Of a DNA stretch of 64,000 bases, positions 16,628 through 24,797 are shown piece after piece (position 1 is the stretch's first letter; each line of letters begins with the position of its first letter). The stretch covers positions 938,001 to 1,002,000 of the forward strand of contig NZ_CP028918.1 in the NCBI RefSeq assembly GCF_003060865.1, given 5' to 3'. Below the pieces are notes generated by a model. It was not told where the DNA came from, made no database searches, and saw only the letters and a program-made list of their open reading frames with translations. A program made the position numbers and the translations under genes. This stretch comes from Gemmobacter aquarius. Its GTDB lineage: Bacteria; Pseudomonadota; Alphaproteobacteria; Rhodobacterales; Rhodobacteraceae.

Positions 16628-17386
16628 TCAGGCCTGATGGCCGAGGTCAAGGGGTTTCGTGACTTTTCGGCGCATGCTTTCGCCTGAGAGCTGAAGGCGA
16701 TGAGCGTTGTGGACGAGGCGGTCCAGGATGGCGTCAGCCAGGGTGGGATCTCCAATGGCTTCATGCCAGTGCTCAACCGGGAGTTGGCTCGTGACGATGG
16801 TAGAACCACGGCCGTGGCGATCTTCGAGGATTTCCAGCAGATCGCGTCGCTCCGATGGGGCGAGGATGGCCAGACCCCAGTCATCGAGGATCAGCACGTC
16901 CAGTTTGGCGATGGCTTTGAGCATGCGGGCGTGACGCCCGTCTCCTCTGGCCAGGGCGAGGGCCTCGAAGAGGCGCGGGACGCGGTGGTAGACGACGCTG
17001 CGTCCGTCACGGCAGGCTTTGTGACCGAGGGCACAGGCGATCCAACTTTTGCCGAGGCCGGTCTGGCCGGTGATCAGCAGGTTCTCATGCCGAAGGGTCC
17101 ACCCCCCGTCGATCAGATGCGCCATGACGGCGCGGTCGAGGCCACGCGGTGTGCGCAGGTCGAGATCCTCGACGCTGGCGGTCTGCCGGAGGGCCGCGAA
17201 CTTCAGGCGGGCGGTCAGGCGTTTGGTGTCGCGCTCGGCGGCCTCGCGATCGACCAGAAGGCCGAGACGCTCCTCGAAGCCGAGTGCTTCATAGGTGGGG
17301 CCGGCACGGCGCTGCTCATCCAGCGCGCGTGCCATTCCGGCCAGGCCGAGCGCGGTGAGGCGCTCGGAAGTGGGGTGGGTCAACAT
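16628..17386 (-). CDS. istB: IstB, IS21 helper ATPase
   Basis: 252 residues, full family length. AAA+ features: LLITGQTGLGKSWIACALGHKA (Walker A) and LDVLILDDWGL (Walker B), after an N-terminal helical MARALDEQRRAG region. It acts with IstA to choose and activate target DNA. Its start lies 14 nt after the istA stop. Confidence 0.96.
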   Translation of the reverse strand: MLTHPTSERLTALGLAGMARALDEQRRAGPTYEALGFEERLGLLVDREAAERDTKRLTARLKFAALRQTASVEDLDLRTPRGLDRAVMAHLIDGGWTLRHENLLITGQTGLGKSWIACALGHKACRDGRSVVYHRVPRLFEALALARGDGRHARMLKAIAKLDVLILDDWGLAILAPSERRDLLEILEDRHGRGSTIVTSQLPVEHWHEAIGDPTLADAILDRLVHNAHRLQLSGESMRRKVTKPLDLGHQA

Positions 17387-17400
17387 CAGTCTTCTCCTTC

Positions 17401-18939
17401 TCAGTGGTAATAACCCTGCCCACGGATATTGGCGTGGTGCAGGGGGCGGTCTTCGGGTCGGTCCTCAAGGAAGGCCCGGTCGAGCCCGTTCTTCAGGATC
17501 GACCTGATCGAGGCGACAGATCGGGTCTGGATGGTCAGGCCGCGCCGACAGGCGGCATCCAGGCGCGTGGCGTCGTAGCTTTTGGCCAGGGCCAGAACCC
17601 CGAGACAGGTTCGAAAGCCCTGCTCGGGATGTGGCCTGGCGGTCATGACCGCCTCGCAAAAGGCGGTGACCGACGGTCCCAGCTTGGCGGCCTGCGCCAG
17701 CATCCGGGCCGGGGTCCATTCGGCGTGCCGCCGATGGGCCGAGGGCATATGATCGGGCAGCGTCACATGGCTGCGGCGTCCGGGGCAGCGGAGGTGGCTG
17801 GCAACCCTCTGACCTTTATGGAAGATCTCCACGATGTCGCCACTGATGCGAACATCCACCTCTTCCCGGATCAGGCCGAAGGGCACGGAATACCAGGAAC
17901 TGTCCACCTCGACATGATAGTCCAACGCCACTCGGGCGCGTTTCCATCGCGCGAAGGTATAAGCGGCCTGCGGCAACGGCTGGAGATGCGGCCGATCGAG
18001 CGTCGCGAAGAGATCGGCCCGGCTGGCGCCGTAGCCGCGCATGACCCGCATGTTCAACTCATCCAACAACTGCCGGATCGCGGCATTCAGCTCCGCCAGA
18101 GAGAAGAAGCGCCGGTTGCGCAGCCGCGCCAGGATCCAGCGTTGCGCCACCTGCACCGCAACCTCGACTTTTGCCTTGTCGCGGGGCTTGCGAGGCCGGG
18201 CTGGCAGGATCGCCGTGCCATAATGCTCCGCCATCTCGGCATAGGTCCGGTTCAGTCCGGGATCGTAGCGGTCCGGCTTCAGCACGGCCGACTTCAGGTT
18301 GTCGGGCACGACCACCTTGGGCACGCCACCCAAGAAGGTGAACAGCCTCACATGGGCACCGATCCAGTCTTCAAGGCCCTCCGAGGCGACCGCTTCGGCA
18401 TAGGTGTAGTTCGATGCGCCCATCGCGGCGACGAACAGCTTCATGGGCTGCACTTCACCGCTTGCCGGGTCTATGACGTCGATCGTGTCGCCGGCAAAGT
18501 CGACGAAGACCTTCTCGCCGCCAACATGGGTCTGCCGCATCGTCGGGCGAACCCGCCCTTTCCAGGCGTCGAAATGGGTGCAGAACCATGTGTAGCCAAA
18601 GCCTGCCGGATGGGCCGCACGGTATTCTTCCCACAGCAGCATCCGGGTCACCCCGGGACGGCGCAGCTCTCGGTCGATGCTGATCCAATCCGGAAACGGC
18701 CGCTCGGGGGCGGGCACGGTTGGCGCTGCGGGAAACAGCAAAAGCTCCAGCCCGTCATCGTCGAGACCCTGTGGCAAAGGCCAGGTCAGACCCGCCTGCC
18801 GCGCCCGGTGCAGGTAAGTTCCAACGCTTGTCTTGCTCAGCCCCAGAGAGGCGGCAACCTGCCGCTCGCTCAGGCCCTGGCCAAACTTCAATCGTAAAAC
18901 ATCGCGTATCCGCCGCATGTTCAGTCGTCCCGTCGGCAT
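17401..18939 (-). CDS. istA: IstA, IS21 transposase
   Basis: 512 residues. N-terminal helix-turn-helix (RDVLRLKFGQGLSERQVAASLGLSKTSVGTYL), then the DDE integrase core: first Asp in VFVDFAGDT, second in VVPDNLKS, Glu in KPRDKAKVEVAV. A beta-barrel and C-terminal region follow. No frameshift or stop is seen, so the transposase looks functional. Confidence 0.96.
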   Translation of the reverse strand: MPTGRLNMRRIRDVLRLKFGQGLSERQVAASLGLSKTSVGTYLHRARQAGLTWPLPQGLDDDGLELLLFPAAPTVPAPERPFPDWISIDRELRRPGVTRMLLWEEYRAAHPAGFGYTWFCTHFDAWKGRVRPTMRQTHVGGEKVFVDFAGDTIDVIDPASGEVQPMKLFVAAMGASNYTYAEAVASEGLEDWIGAHVRLFTFLGGVPKVVVPDNLKSAVLKPDRYDPGLNRTYAEMAEHYGTAILPARPRKPRDKAKVEVAVQVAQRWILARLRNRRFFSLAELNAAIRQLLDELNMRVMRGYGASRADLFATLDRPHLQPLPQAAYTFARWKRARVALDYHVEVDSSWYSVPFGLIREEVDVRISGDIVEIFHKGQRVASHLRCPGRRSHVTLPDHMPSAHRRHAEWTPARMLAQAAKLGPSVTAFCEAVMTARPHPEQGFRTCLGVLALAKSYDATRLDAACRRGLTIQTRSVASIRSILKNGLDRAFLEDRPEDRPLHHANIRGQGYYH

Positions 18940-19111
18940 CCTGCCCCCCTCTCTTCAAGGAGCGCAGCTCTATCCTCTCTTTGCCGACCAGGCCTGCCCG
19001 CGATGACGCGAAATCGCTGCCCGCGATCGCGTGAAATAGCTGCCCGTCATCGCGCGAAACGGGTGCCCGCCATCATCTGAAATCAGTGCCCGCCATCACG
19101 CGAAACACGCA

Positions 19112-20816
19112 ATCTGTTCCTTGCGGACGATCAAAGTTGCCTTCACCTTGGTTGCGAAGTCGGGTTCCACGTCCAGCGTCTTGTGCTGCGAGTTAGTGAC
19201 ATTCGACCACGTCATCAGGCGCTGGTGCTCGGGGACTTCATTATTGTCCAACATCCATTGCGGGTTTCCCTCCGGATGGGACAGAGGCGTCACATCAAGC
19301 GAGCTGAAGTAGCGAAGCAACGGGTCGTTCAACGTGTTCTTGACGTCCAGATGGGCTTCCTGCAGGAGCGAGAAGCAGCCGGAAATCGGACGCAACGTCA
19401 GGATCGAGGCGTGCGGCGTTGCGTGGATAACGGGGGCAACATCAGTCCCCTTTGCGGACACAACAAGCTGCGTCACGCCTTTTTCGTCGGGGCGCATCGA
19501 CAACTTGCGGACGACCGCCTTATTGCCCTTTTCGTAGGATGCATTGCCTTTTGCAACGGTGCCGCCCACCAGTTCACCCAAGTTAAACACGCGGTTCAAG
19601 AAGTTGATGCCGGGGTTCGCGATATCGGCTGCGCTGACTTGGTGGCGTTCGACGAACTTCTGGACATCCTTGCCATCAGCTTCCGCTTCGCCAACAACGG
19701 TGACATTCGAGCCGTCGGAATGCGCAAGCAGCAACACAAAGCCCTTGTGAGCATGTGCGGGCTGAAGTGCGATCTGCGTTGCATCAACCACGTTCGCCGC
19801 CGCCGCTGCCGCATCAGCGATAAGCTGCGCCCCCAGCTTCTTCTTCACTTCCTCCGACAAGCGCGGTTTCTTTTCCAACTGCGGTTTAGTGTAGGCCGCA
19901 ATCGCCGATTCAAATCCACCGAGTTTGACCAGATAGTCCACAGCGACCTCGTGGGTCACATCTGCTTTGCCCTTGAAATGCCCGTGCAGCACCGAAAGCA
20001 CCGTGGCGTAGCGCGAGATCAGCGAAGCCTCCGAAGGCTTTTCGAAGCAGAAAACGAACTTGACGATTTCGGTGAAGGGGTTTGCACCCGGCTTCGCCTC
20101 GACCAGAAGCTTGCGCATCGACTTCCATTCTGCGGGGGACGGCCTGCATCCGCCTCATACTTCGCTTTATGCGCCGCAATCTGTTTCGCATGGACTTCAT
20201 CGTAGGCGACTTCGTTTGCGAGGTCCGATGCGGGCAGCTTGTTATTCTTGTACTGATCGGCTTTGCGCATGCGTTCGTCGATCTCGCCATTGTCCGACTT
20301 GATCAGCTTGTTGCGGGCCTCAACCGCGCCCGCATACCATTTTGCAGCGTCAGCCGACTGGGTGCGAAGCCAGAAACGGAAACAGTAAACAGCCGCTTGG
20401 ATCGCGCTGTCCTTGGCATTGCGCATGGAGGACTGGGCGTTGGTCACCAGATCGCCAAGTTCTTGTTCAAGCGCCTTCTTCGACGCCTTAGCGGTGCCAC
20501 CGACGATTGCGTTGGAAGCAGCCATCTGGACCGCCATATCAACAGCGGCGTTCGCGCTGTGCGCAGTTTTCGAAGAAGTGCGGCGTTTGGTGGGGGTCTT
20601 TGCAGTGGTCTCTTTCGAAGCGACAGTAGCAATGGCCTGTTCCATCGAAGCATCAGCCACATTCGAACCTTTCTTGCGGCGCGACTTCGACGCTGCAATC
20701 ACGTCAGTAACGGCCTGCACAGGTGCGGCCTTGGTCGTCTTTGCAGAGGTCGTCTTGGAACCGTGGGAAAGCTCGGAGTTTGCCGAGGTAGCGGTGGGAT
20801 CAATAGGCTGAGCCAT
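19112..20816 (-). pseudogene. 5' part of large Ala/Lys-rich gene, frameshifted and cut by IS21
   Basis: The reading frame starts at ATG 20816 (AAAGG upstream) with a Thr/Ala/Lys-rich, histone-tail-like N terminus (about 100 residues), then a helical region to KYEADAG. Near 20140, at a run of five G (forward strand), the frame shifts by one; the open frame continues as PSPAEWKSMRKLLVEAKPG to TLIVRKEQ at the IS. Adding one base and removing the IS gives about 724 codons ending at 16037. No family recognised. Same direction as the TGT-like gene, so they probably formed a two-gene operon. A sequencing error at the homopolymer cannot be excluded. Confidence 0.7.
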
Positions 20817-20876
20817 GATGTGTGCCTTTTGGTTGGGTTGCCGGTGCTTTGCGCATCGGTGCCCCTCACATAGAAA

Positions 20877-20928
20877 GTGAACACTTAAAGCGAAATTTGA
20901 TAGAAGAATGTGTTTGTTAAGTGTTAAC
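20877..20928. promoter_or_regulatory. Inverted repeat in divergent promoter region
   Basis: GTGAACACTTAA (20877-20888) and TTAAGTGTTAAC (20917-20928) form a 12-bp inverted repeat (one mismatch) 28 bp apart. The region is A/T-rich and lies between the large Ala/Lys-rich gene (leftward) and the 338-residue gene (rightward). It fits a paired operator controlling one or both. Confidence 0.5.
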
Positions 20929-20963
20929 TAATTTTCCTTGTCGGTGCTTTGGGGGATCGAAAA

Positions 20964-21980
20964 ATGACGGAACGCCTCGGGGATCGCACAGGCCCCCGCT
21001 ACGAGAGACCAGTCGGCCCAAAGTTCTGGGTTCGTAAGGCTGCCGTATATCGGCTGTGGTTTGACTATCTGGCCATCAGCCCAAGCTACGAAGCGGTAAG
21101 GAGGGAGGTACTCGGCATCGCTGGGGCCTGCCCGCCATTTGCGCTGCCAAATGATGCAGACAGCGTTCGCGCAGTCTACAAGCAGCTGGGCGATGTGCAG
21201 AGAAGCACATTTAGCAGCTGGTTCAATGATCGCACTGTCGAGTACTTCGGTCGCCCGGGGGAGAAGCCAGAGGTTCGGAAGCTCGGTGTGATTGGTGATG
21301 GCATCCGTGATCTGCAACACTTCAGAATAGCTGAAAGGAATATTCGCCAGATGATGCAGGATGCGGGTGGTAATCCTGCTCGGCTCGTCGCCCTGCCGAT
21401 TGAACTCAGTCGCACGGAAATCCTGAAACAAGTCGATAGCTTGCTCAAGCGAGAGAAGCCCACGAAGGAGTGGGAACAGACCGTACATACTCCGATGTAC
21501 CCGCTCGTCGGTGATCGTCATCGCGTCGCCTCACTGCGACGCTTCCTTGATATTGCCAAGCTGCGTGCTGTCTTTTTAGATGATCCAGCATGGAAAATCG
21601 GACTGAGGTTTGGTCTCGGTGCCAATCATGCAGCTGTCTTCGGTCCGATTGAGGCTGCGCGACCTACAGCGGCTAACGAGGGACCCCGTGTGTCGCTGAA
21701 CGTGATCGTCACGCGAATGCTGACGAAAGCGCGGTACATTGCGGAAAACGCGGCCCGTGGTCGCTTTCCACTGCACAATAAGCTGGATACCGCACTGCCG
21801 TTGGACTTCGAATGGATCGCTACGTCATCCAAAGAGCGCGACGCATGGATGACCGCGGAAGAAAAGAGGATTGAACAGCTTGATGCCTACTGGCGAGTGT
21901 TGCCGATCAATTTTCTTTCAAGGCAATGGCTTAATTTTGAACTTCAGCACAGTGATGCGATGGGGTACTGTGATCTTTAG
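20964..21980 (+). CDS. Conserved hypothetical protein, 338 residues
   Basis: Starts MTERLGDRTGP with GGGGGA 7 nt upstream. Soluble, no signal or membrane segment. The recognisable layout FWVRKAAVYRLWFDYLAISPSYEAV..., QLGDVQRSTFSSWFNDR..., ALPIELSRTEILKQVDSLLK resembles a group of uncharacterised proteins on mobile elements; I cannot name the family. Transcribed away from the TGT cassette, with an inverted repeat between. A 197-residue frame on the opposite strand (20928-21521) is the competing reading. Confidence 0.6.
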   Translation: MTERLGDRTGPRYERPVGPKFWVRKAAVYRLWFDYLAISPSYEAVRREVLGIAGACPPFALPNDADSVRAVYKQLGDVQRSTFSSWFNDRTVEYFGRPGEKPEVRKLGVIGDGIRDLQHFRIAERNIRQMMQDAGGNPARLVALPIELSRTEILKQVDSLLKREKPTKEWEQTVHTPMYPLVGDRHRVASLRRFLDIAKLRAVFLDDPAWKIGLRFGLGANHAAVFGPIEAARPTAANEGPRVSLNVIVTRMLTKARYIAENAARGRFPLHNKLDTALPLDFEWIATSSKERDAWMTAEEKRIEQLDAYWRVLPINFLSRQWLNFELQHSDAMGYCDL

Positions 21981-21992
21981 TTACTGAAGATC
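21972..21992. repeat. Palindrome GATCTTTAGTTACTGAAGATC, copy 2 of 3
   Basis: A 21-bp near-perfect palindrome starting inside the last codons of the 338-residue gene. Its core is the same as CTTCAGTWACTGAAG at 14523 and 27854. Confidence 0.6.
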
Positions 21993-22053
21993 AATGAACA
22001 GTAAATGGGAGAAAACGCATGGCTGGGTTGATTGGCTCTCTCAGTGATCAGAT

Positions 22054-22430
22054 CTATCCTTAAAAGATAGTATATGAGCCAGCTGCTTCGCAGCCGTCTG
22101 CTGACGGCAGTAACATTTCGCACTTTCGTGCTCATGTTACTTTGTCAGCGTTGATCTAATTTTGATTTCTTTGAAAGATAAGCGAAGCTTATCTTGATTG
22201 CATTCGCTAGATCTAACGCCACACGACGACATATCATTGTCATCGTGTGGCTGATTGCTTTCGCTGAGTCTATTAGCCGGTTCGTCTATTCACAACCCAG
22301 CTGCTGCTGGGAAAGGGGCTGTTACGATTGCCTCCCTTTTACGCTAAGTGCCTGCTCATCTCTGCCAGTGACTTACGAACTTCCACTACCACTGGCTGTC
22401 ATCGATGTGGGGTTACCGTCGTCATACCCC
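22054..22430. other. Stem-loop cluster in a 674-bp gene-free region (possible structured RNA or origin)
   Basis: No gene is supported from 21981 to 22654. Within it lie consecutive hairpins: CTATC/GATAG (22054-22070); GCTGC/GCAGC (22082-22094); GCCGTC/GACGGC (22093-22108); AGTAACAT...ATGTTACT with inner GCAC/GTGC (22109-22141); AAGATAAGC/GCTTATCTT with a 3-nt loop (22175-22195); GCCACACGA/TCGTGTGGC (22218-22251); CCCAGC/GCTGGG (22296-22311); GCCAGTG/CACTGGC (22364-22396); GGGGT/ACCCC (22409-22430). GCGTTGATCT (22149) and AGATCTAACGC (22209) could close a larger stem. The density suggests a folded RNA or a transfer/replication origin. No known RNA family is recognised. Confidence 0.5.
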
Positions 22431-22654
22431 AAGTGCTATTTTCATAGCTTCTACCGTTTTTTGCTTATCGCGCTGATACCCAGGAGGTTTTATTTTTTTT
22501 AGAACGGAACCACATAGGTGGACCCCTCGCTTTGTGAGTGAGTATCAGCCGTGCTACCGCCCACAAGCATCCGTCCTATCCTGAACGTGAGCTGCCCACT
22601 TCAACCGTCTGGGCCCGACTATCGGTAGTGATATGCGCTTTTCGCGCTCGTAGT

Positions 22655-22858
22655 TTATTTATGCCGATTGATCGGTCTGCGTGTATTAATTTTGAGGTAA
22701 TCTAAATTTTCTTTGACCCATGCGATGATCTCATCATCGCTAAAGCTGCGGCATGAACTTGCTGCGCCAAAGGTGCCCTGTCGTGTTGTCCTTGCTCGTT
22801 TGGTCTTCTGCGCGGCGGTCTTGTCAATGCGTTTCTGTTCTTCTGATTTATTGCTCAT
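22655..22858 (-). CDS. Small basic hypothetical protein, 67 residues
   Basis: MSNKSEEQKRIDKTAAQKTKRARTTRQ... rich in Lys and Arg, then FSDDEIIAWVKENLDYL. The start is well supported by AAAAGGAG 6 nt upstream of ATG 22858. It may bind nucleic acid; family not recognised. Divergent from the next gene. Confidence 0.55.
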   Translation of the reverse strand: MSNKSEEQKRIDKTAAQKTKRARTTRQGTFGAASSCRSFSDDEIIAWVKENLDYLKINTRRPINRHK

Positions 22859-22939
22859 TATGCTCCTTTTCTGTATAAATACATTACACAATACATTATG
22901 TGGCCGTGTTTATTTATTTCCAAATTGAAAGGTGAAGAA

Positions 22940-23413
22940 TTGAAAATAACAGAATTAGAGAAAGCAATGATCAAGATGGGTTTGATCGAAAGCAGTGTCG
23001 ATCTCAGCATTGAATGGTTTGGCAGAGAAAAGAGCTATGTTCGTGGACTGAAAAGCGGTGGCAGAGAACCCAGCGCGACTGTGTTGGCACGCTGCGCTGC
23101 CAAGCTGCGGATGACGGCACGTCGCCTTGAACGCAGCAAGCGTCCAGAGGCGGCAGCGTTGTTGCCCAAGATCACGCGACTGGCGGACCTTTGCACTGCC
23201 CACCTGTTCAGGATCGAGAACATACGTCTGCCGTCAAAGGTGGAAGAGCTGGCGACTGGAAAGCCCAATGATCCTTTCGCGGCAAGAAAGGCCAACATCA
23301 CAGCGCAGCAGAAACAGCTGACCTTGAAGAAGAAGCAGATCGCAGCGCAGCAGGCACAGCAGAAGAACAATGCAGCACAGGCTGCGCTGAGCAAGGCACG
23401 CAGCAAGCCTTAG
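22940..23413 (+). CDS. Small helix-turn-helix-like protein (DUF6626-like)
   Basis: About 157 residues from a TTG at 22940 (AAAGGTG 5-7 nt upstream); ATG 22967 is an alternative. The segment SSVDLSIEWFGREKSYVRGLKSGGREPSATVLARCAAKLR resembles short alphaproteobacterial proteins annotated DUF6626, with a repressor-like helical core. The C-terminal half is a Gln/Lys/Ala-rich coiled coil (QQKQLTLKKKQIAAQQAQQK). Possible DNA-binding regulator. Confidence 0.55.
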   Translation: MKITELEKAMIKMGLIESSVDLSIEWFGREKSYVRGLKSGGREPSATVLARCAAKLRMTARRLERSKRPEAAALLPKITRLADLCTAHLFRIENIRLPSKVEELATGKPNDPFAARKANITAQQKQLTLKKKQIAAQQAQQKNNAAQAALSKARSKP

Positions 23414-23418
23414 TGGCG

Positions 23419-23483
23419 TCAACGAAGGTCTAGCAGCGTCATACAGGCGGTGGACGGGTCAGTGCCGCTAGTCATGGTGCGAC
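23419..23483 (+). repeat. ~65-bp direct repeat, left copy
   Basis: About 80-85 percent identical by eye to 24689-24753. Shared blocks include CGAAGGTCTAGCAGCG, TACAGGC, GTGCCGCTA/GCGCCGCTA and GGTGCG. The two copies bracket the alginate-lyase-like gene in the same orientation, suggesting duplication or cassette insertion. Confidence 0.65.
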
Positions 23484-23592
23484 CCAAGCCAAGCAGCACT
23501 CTGCAACGCTCGTTGACCTGCCCGACGTTTGCCCTGTTGAAGGAATATCAAATCGACACTAGCGTTCATGAGGGTCCGCTAGGGAGTTGTAG

Positions 23593-24651
23593 ATGGCATA
23601 CTTTTACAGGTTGCTCTTGTCGGCAGTTGTTACGCTGGCACCACTTCACTGTGCCGCCTCGGAAACTGGCACGATCATGCAGCCCACCCCTAAAGCTGCA
23701 TTCTGTAATGCGATGACGTTGCAATACCCGGGTGCGTTGCCTGAGTACCTCGACATCAATCAAGATTACGCCAAAGCTTACCAAAGCAGAGCAGATGATT
23801 ACTATCATAACTACGCAATATATCTAACGAGCCTTACCTCACGTGCGTTGCTTTCAAAGGAGCAACGCAACCGCTTGATCGCCGAGTTGGTGAAGGTCGC
23901 CACTGAAAAGCCTATTAAGTGGCCACCTCAGAATGACCCACCCGTTTTTTATGAAATGCTGGTTCTCATGCCATACACAGTTGCGTATGCACATTCACGA
24001 TCGTTCATGGACGATGACCAAAAATCACGTGTGGAGAAATGGATCAGGTCGCGCATTAAGCTACTGTCCAAAGGTGAAGAGAAGCGAACAAACAACCGAG
24101 CCTATCACTTTGGCGCAGTTCTTGCAGCATATGGTTATGCTTCAGGAGATGAGTCTTATACAAAGCGAGCACTGGCAGTTTACAAAAACGCGATAAAGAA
24201 GCAGCGTGATGATGGGTCTCTGAAAGAAGATAGTGAGCGAGGCGGATCAGCTCTGCATTACACGAACCAAGCTATAGGCAATTTGGTCGCGATGGCTGAA
24301 ATATTGCAGAGCAGTGGCATTGACGCCTACGGTTATGAAGTCAATGGAAAGTCTCTGCATACCGCAGTCAAGTTCCTACTGGATGCGAGGAGAGATCCTT
24401 CATTGATTGTTGATTATGCAAAAGATAACCCAAAGTTCAGCGTCTTTCAATTTCCCGGCAGCTCACCTGAAAATCAGGATATGGGCTGGAAGAAATTTGA
24501 TACGATTTCATGGGGATATTTTTATATGGCAAGATTTCCAGAACATGCCAACACGAAGCGTTTGCTGTCGATCTCGCCGTTTCTCCGCAGCGGACAAGTG
24601 GGTAACCCCGATATAGCTGTTGGCAACGCTAGGTGTTACTTGGGGCGCTAA
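23593..24651 (+). CDS. Secreted alginate-lyase-like protein
   Basis: 352 residues with a signal peptide (MAYFYRLLLSAVVTLAPLHCAAS). The middle carries the alginate lyase (PL5, AlgL-type) pattern: TNNRAYHFGAVLAAYGY, then DDGSLKEDSERGGSALHYTNQAIGNLVAMAEI, with the expected Asn-Asn, His, Arg and His-Tyr positions. Predicted periplasmic lyase acting on a uronic-acid polysaccharide. It sits alone between the two direct repeats. Low GC relative to the chromosome indicates transfer. Confidence 0.75.
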   Translation: MAYFYRLLLSAVVTLAPLHCAASETGTIMQPTPKAAFCNAMTLQYPGALPEYLDINQDYAKAYQSRADDYYHNYAIYLTSLTSRALLSKEQRNRLIAELVKVATEKPIKWPPQNDPPVFYEMLVLMPYTVAYAHSRSFMDDDQKSRVEKWIRSRIKLLSKGEEKRTNNRAYHFGAVLAAYGYASGDESYTKRALAVYKNAIKKQRDDGSLKEDSERGGSALHYTNQAIGNLVAMAEILQSSGIDAYGYEVNGKSLHTAVKFLLDARRDPSLIVDYAKDNPKFSVFQFPGSSPENQDMGWKKFDTISWGYFYMARFPEHANTKRLLSISPFLRSGQVGNPDIAVGNARCYLGR

Positions 24652-24688
24652 CAGTATTCCTGAGCAGGAAAGTGTGGAGTTGCGGGCA

Positions 24689-24753
24689 TCAGCGAAGGTC
24701 TAGCAGCGCCGTACAGGCTGGACCCGGGCCAGCGCCGCTAATCAGGGTGCGGC
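24689..24753 (+). repeat. ~65-bp direct repeat, right copy
   Basis: Right partner of 23419-23483, starting 38 nt after the alginate-lyase-like stop codon. See the left copy for shared blocks. Confidence 0.65.
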
Positions 24754-24797
24754 ACTAACTAAGTGGAGCCGCTACAACATCGTTACAATATCTAGAT

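Larger units (their letters stand above)
16514..19111. mobile_element. IS21-family insertion sequence, 2598 bp
   Basis: Ends read inward TGCGGATTTCGCGCGATTGG and TGCGTGTTTCGCGTGATGGC, matching inverted termini starting TG. Both ends carry several repeats of a GCCCGCSATCRCGCGAAA-like unit (left about 16514-16610, right about 18997-19111), the multiple transposase sites typical of IS21. It contains istA and istB on the minus strand. The perfect 8-bp duplication and intact genes suggest a recent, possibly still active insertion. Its GC content is higher than that of the surrounding island. Confidence 0.95.

Noticed and set aside
17404..18897. 497-residue frame on the plus strand
   Set aside because: Antisense shadow of istA.
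14621..20816. Complete Dpd DNA-modification system
   Set aside because: Only a TGT-like gene is visible; other Dpd proteins and preQ0 biosynthesis genes are absent from the window.
19183..20873. Frames of 340 and 263 residues on the plus strand
   Set aside because: Antisense of the large Ala/Lys-rich gene; composition is the mirror of that gene.
20928..21521. 197-residue frame on the minus strand
   Set aside because: It has a plausible ribosome site, but the opposite 338-residue frame is much longer, has its own ribosome site and resembles known hypothetical proteins. It remains a possible alternative.
22050..22500. Integron attC array, retron or group II intron
   Set aside because: Hairpin ends lack the attC core pair in the right orientation, and no reverse transcriptase or integron integrase is present.
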